Notes under the pieces: model-generated
The model's input: the letters and a program-made list of their open reading frames with translations, nothing else
Database searches by the model: none
Told to the model about the DNA's origin: nothing
Translations under genes and position numbers: made by a program
NCBI GenBank assembly: GCA_026981635.1
Contig: JALSIF010000104.1
Span: forward strand, 1-22,877
Length of the DNA stretch: 22,877 bases
Source: JALSIF01 sp026981635 [NCBI: bacterium]
Lineage (GTDB): Bacteria; 4484-113; JALSIF01
Direction: 5' to 3'
In this document: in pieces, positions 21,188 to 22,877 of the stretch
How positions within the stretch are numbered: position 1 is the stretch's first letter
How the letters are laid out: each line of letters opens with the position of its first letter

Positions 21188-22877
21188 ATGGGGGTTAATG
21201 GCATCAGCTTTCCTGGCATCGGCTCCGGCTTGGATGTCCAGTCCATAGTTGACCGGCTGGTAGAGATCGAAGCAGGGACCCTGCGCAGCCTAGAAAACCA
21301 GAGGAGCGAGCTGGAGTTCCAGCGCACCGTCCTCCAGACGGTAAACCAGCGCCTGCTTGACTTTGACAGCAAGCTGAGCATCCTCCGCCTGGAGTCCACC
21401 TTCCTCTCCAAGAATGTGACCTCCTCCAGCCCCGGCCTGGTTAATGCAACCGCCACGGTGGACGCCTCCCCGGGCACCCACCTGGTCACCGTCCAGCAGA
21501 TCGCCAAGCCCTCCCGCGCCGAAAGCGGTCTGGATGGTTCACTTGAGGCCAACCGCGCACTGCTCCTGGGCAACACCGCCGGCATCGGGGGGCTGACGGT
21601 TGGTACCGACTTTGGCAGTGTGCCGGTGGCTTCGCTGGATACCCTGCTTACCGATACCCGCCAGGCGGGGCGGGGGACCCAGGCGGTGACCGCCGGTGAC
21701 ACCATCACCATCTCCGGCCGCACCAAGGATGGGACCCTGCGTACCGGCACCTTCACTTTCAATGGCGACGGCACCGACACCATCCGCCGCTTCGCCGAGA
21801 AGGTGCGCGAGGTGCTCCAGGGGGAAGTGCAGTTCCGCCTCGGTCCCAACGGGGAGCTGATCTTCTACGAGACCGACCCCAGCGTGCCCGGGGATGTGGT
21901 GCTGGACCCCACCCTTGACCCCGCCACCGGCTTTACCTTCAACGACACCGACTTCTCCGGCTCAACCTTCTCCATCGGGATAAGCTCCACTATCGCCGGC
22001 ACCACCAACCGCCAGCAGAAGTTGGTGGAAAACATAGTCCTTACCGTGAGCGGGGCAATAGCCGCCGCCACCGAACAGCTTAATAACCTGGACCAGACCA
22101 CCTCTGCCCTGGACGACGGGGACATAATCCGCATAAGCGGCACCGATAAAAACGGCAACCCGGTAAGCGTTGACTTCGTCTACGGGGCGGCCAACGACGG
22201 AACCACCATCCAGGATCTGGTCAACAAAATAAGCGGCGCCTACCCCACCTCCACCGCCACCTTTGAAAACGGCAAGATCGTCCTTATCGACGACACCGGT
22301 GGTGACAGCCAGACCTCCATGACCCTGACCTTCATTGATCAGGGTACCCCCAGCTCCATCAACCTGGGCTCCTTCCTCATCGCCATCCAGGGCCAGACCG
22401 ATGTGAGTCAGCAGATCTATTCCACCCCCTTCACCCTGGACGCTATTGGCAACTTTGAGCTCCATTTCACAGATGGCATCGCCGGGGCGGTGACCGGAAA
22501 CATAACCCTGACTGCCCAGACCACCCTCGCAAGCCTCGGGGTGACCAACTTCACCGCCTTCACCATTGATGTGGACCAGCCCGGTGCGGGCACTGTCCAG
22601 CCTCGGGCGGTCTTCGGGCTAACCCCGGAGAGTACCGTCCAGGACCTGATCAACCTGATCAACCAACAGGTGCCCGATGTGACCGCCCAACTGGTGGACA
22701 GTGGAGGGGGAAGCCTGGTGCTCCAGGTTTCCGCCGTGCGGGGTGGTCAGGACATCACCCTCACCGATGTGGCGGGCGGGATTCTGGACAAGGTGATGCT
22801 GGGGGGTGGAGCCACTAGTGCCGCCTCCACCGATGCAGCTGCCTACGCCCGCGCCGCCACCACCGCCACCACCGACT
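21188..22877 (+). CDS. fliD: Flagellar filament cap protein FliD (HAP2), 3' end outside window
   Basis: The pentameric cap at the filament tip that guides flagellin folding. The frame is open from ATG 21188 to the window edge, 563 codons without a stop. It begins MGVNGISFPGIGSGLDVQSIV, the FliD N-terminal signature, followed by a heptad-rich helix (RLVEIEAGTLRSLENQR) and FLSKNVTSSSPGLVNATATV. Next come several beta-rich repeats of the flagellin/hook IN kind: TITISGRTKDGT with TIRRFAEKV, IRISGTDKNGN with TIQDLVNKI, and a third with STVQDLINLI. The visible end is Ala/Thr-rich (AAAYARAATTATT). The C-terminal FliD domain has not appeared yet, so the whole protein is probably over 750 residues, large for the family. 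No ribosome site precedes the ATG. Confidence 0.9.
   Translation, partial: MGVNGISFPGIGSGLDVQSIVDRLVEIEAGTLRSLENQRSELEFQRTVLQTVNQRLLDFDSKLSILRLESTFLSKNVTSSSPGLVNATATVDASPGTHLVTVQQIAKPSRAESGLDGSLEANRALLLGNTAGIGGLTVGTDFGSVPVASLDTLLTDTRQAGRGTQAVTAGDTITISGRTKDGTLRTGTFTFNGDGTDTIRRFAEKVREVLQGEVQFRLGPNGELIFYETDPSVPGDVVLDPTLDPATGFTFNDTDFSGSTFSIGISSTIAGTTNRQQKLVENIVLTVSGAIAAATEQLNNLDQTTSALDDGDIIRISGTDKNGNPVSVDFVYGAANDGTTIQDLVNKISGAYPTSTATFENGKIVLIDDTGGDSQTSMTLTFIDQGTPSSINLGSFLIAIQGQTDVSQQIYSTPFTLDAIGNFELHFTDGIAGAVTGNITLTAQTTLASLGVTNFTAFTIDVDQPGAGTVQPRAVFGLTPESTVQDLINLINQQVPDVTAQLVDSGGGSLVLQVSAVRGGQDITLTDVAGGILDKVMLGGGATSAASTDAAAYARAATTATTD

Noticed and set aside
22800-22877. Ala/Thr-rich end of the fliD frame as a possible repeat array
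   Set aside because: Only a few irregular ACC/GCC codons are visible before the window ends, too little to call a tandem repeat.
1-22877. CRISPR array, transposase, integrase or phage gene
   Set aside because: No regular direct repeats with spacers, no transposase or integrase motif and no target-site duplications were seen, and neither tRNA gene has an adjacent integrase.

Overview
The window is a GC-rich, gene-dense bacterial chromosome segment: small intergenic gaps, many start/stop overlaps, GTG and TTG starts next to good Shine-Dalgarno sites. Markers are flagellar export and filament genes, IspH (MEP isoprenoid pathway), a 7TM-HD cyclic-di-AMP phosphodiesterase, ThiG, MarC, two tRNA genes and bacterial sigma-70 and sigma-28 promoter patterns. 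One secreted protein looks like an outer-membrane beta-barrel ending in an aromatic residue, which hints at a diderm cell wall, but I cannot name the phylum. No insertion sequence, phage gene or CRISPR array is visible.

Layout. Bases 20-7596 (minus strand): fliP, fliO, ispH, a large permease/universal-stress-protein fusion, a NYN-domain protein and an M20 amidohydrolase. Bases 7597-7864: a divergent regulatory region with a strong promoter and a terminator/antiterminator leader ahead of a MarC-family membrane protein. Bases 8560-12422 (plus): an unknown protein, the 7TM-HD protein, a PspC-domain protein and a porin-like secreted protein, the last three overlapping as an operon. Bases 12440-15340: an AT-rich promoter island and XRE regulator, tRNA-Glu(CTC), an AhpD-like protein divergent from a VOC-fold protein, thiG, tRNA-Leu(TAA) and a 46-residue membrane protein. 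Bases 15347-17481: two unknown proteins and a CgeB-type glycosyltransferase, leading to the flagellar filament cluster: a 951-residue flagellin behind a near-consensus sigma-28 promoter, FlaG, and the start of an apparently oversized FliD that runs off the window.

How it fits together. FliO/FliP build the export gate, and flagellin, FlaG and FliD are late filament products. The glycosyltransferase just upstream may decorate flagellin. The most notable regulatory signals are the flagellin leader, where two hairpins carry the same AAGGAG hexaloop (one holding the flagellin ribosome binding site), as expected for CsrA control, and the marC leader, where a terminator and a perfectly paired alternative helix exclude each other and a 26-codon reading frame ends between them. 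All functions come from recognising motifs by eye; no database search was done.
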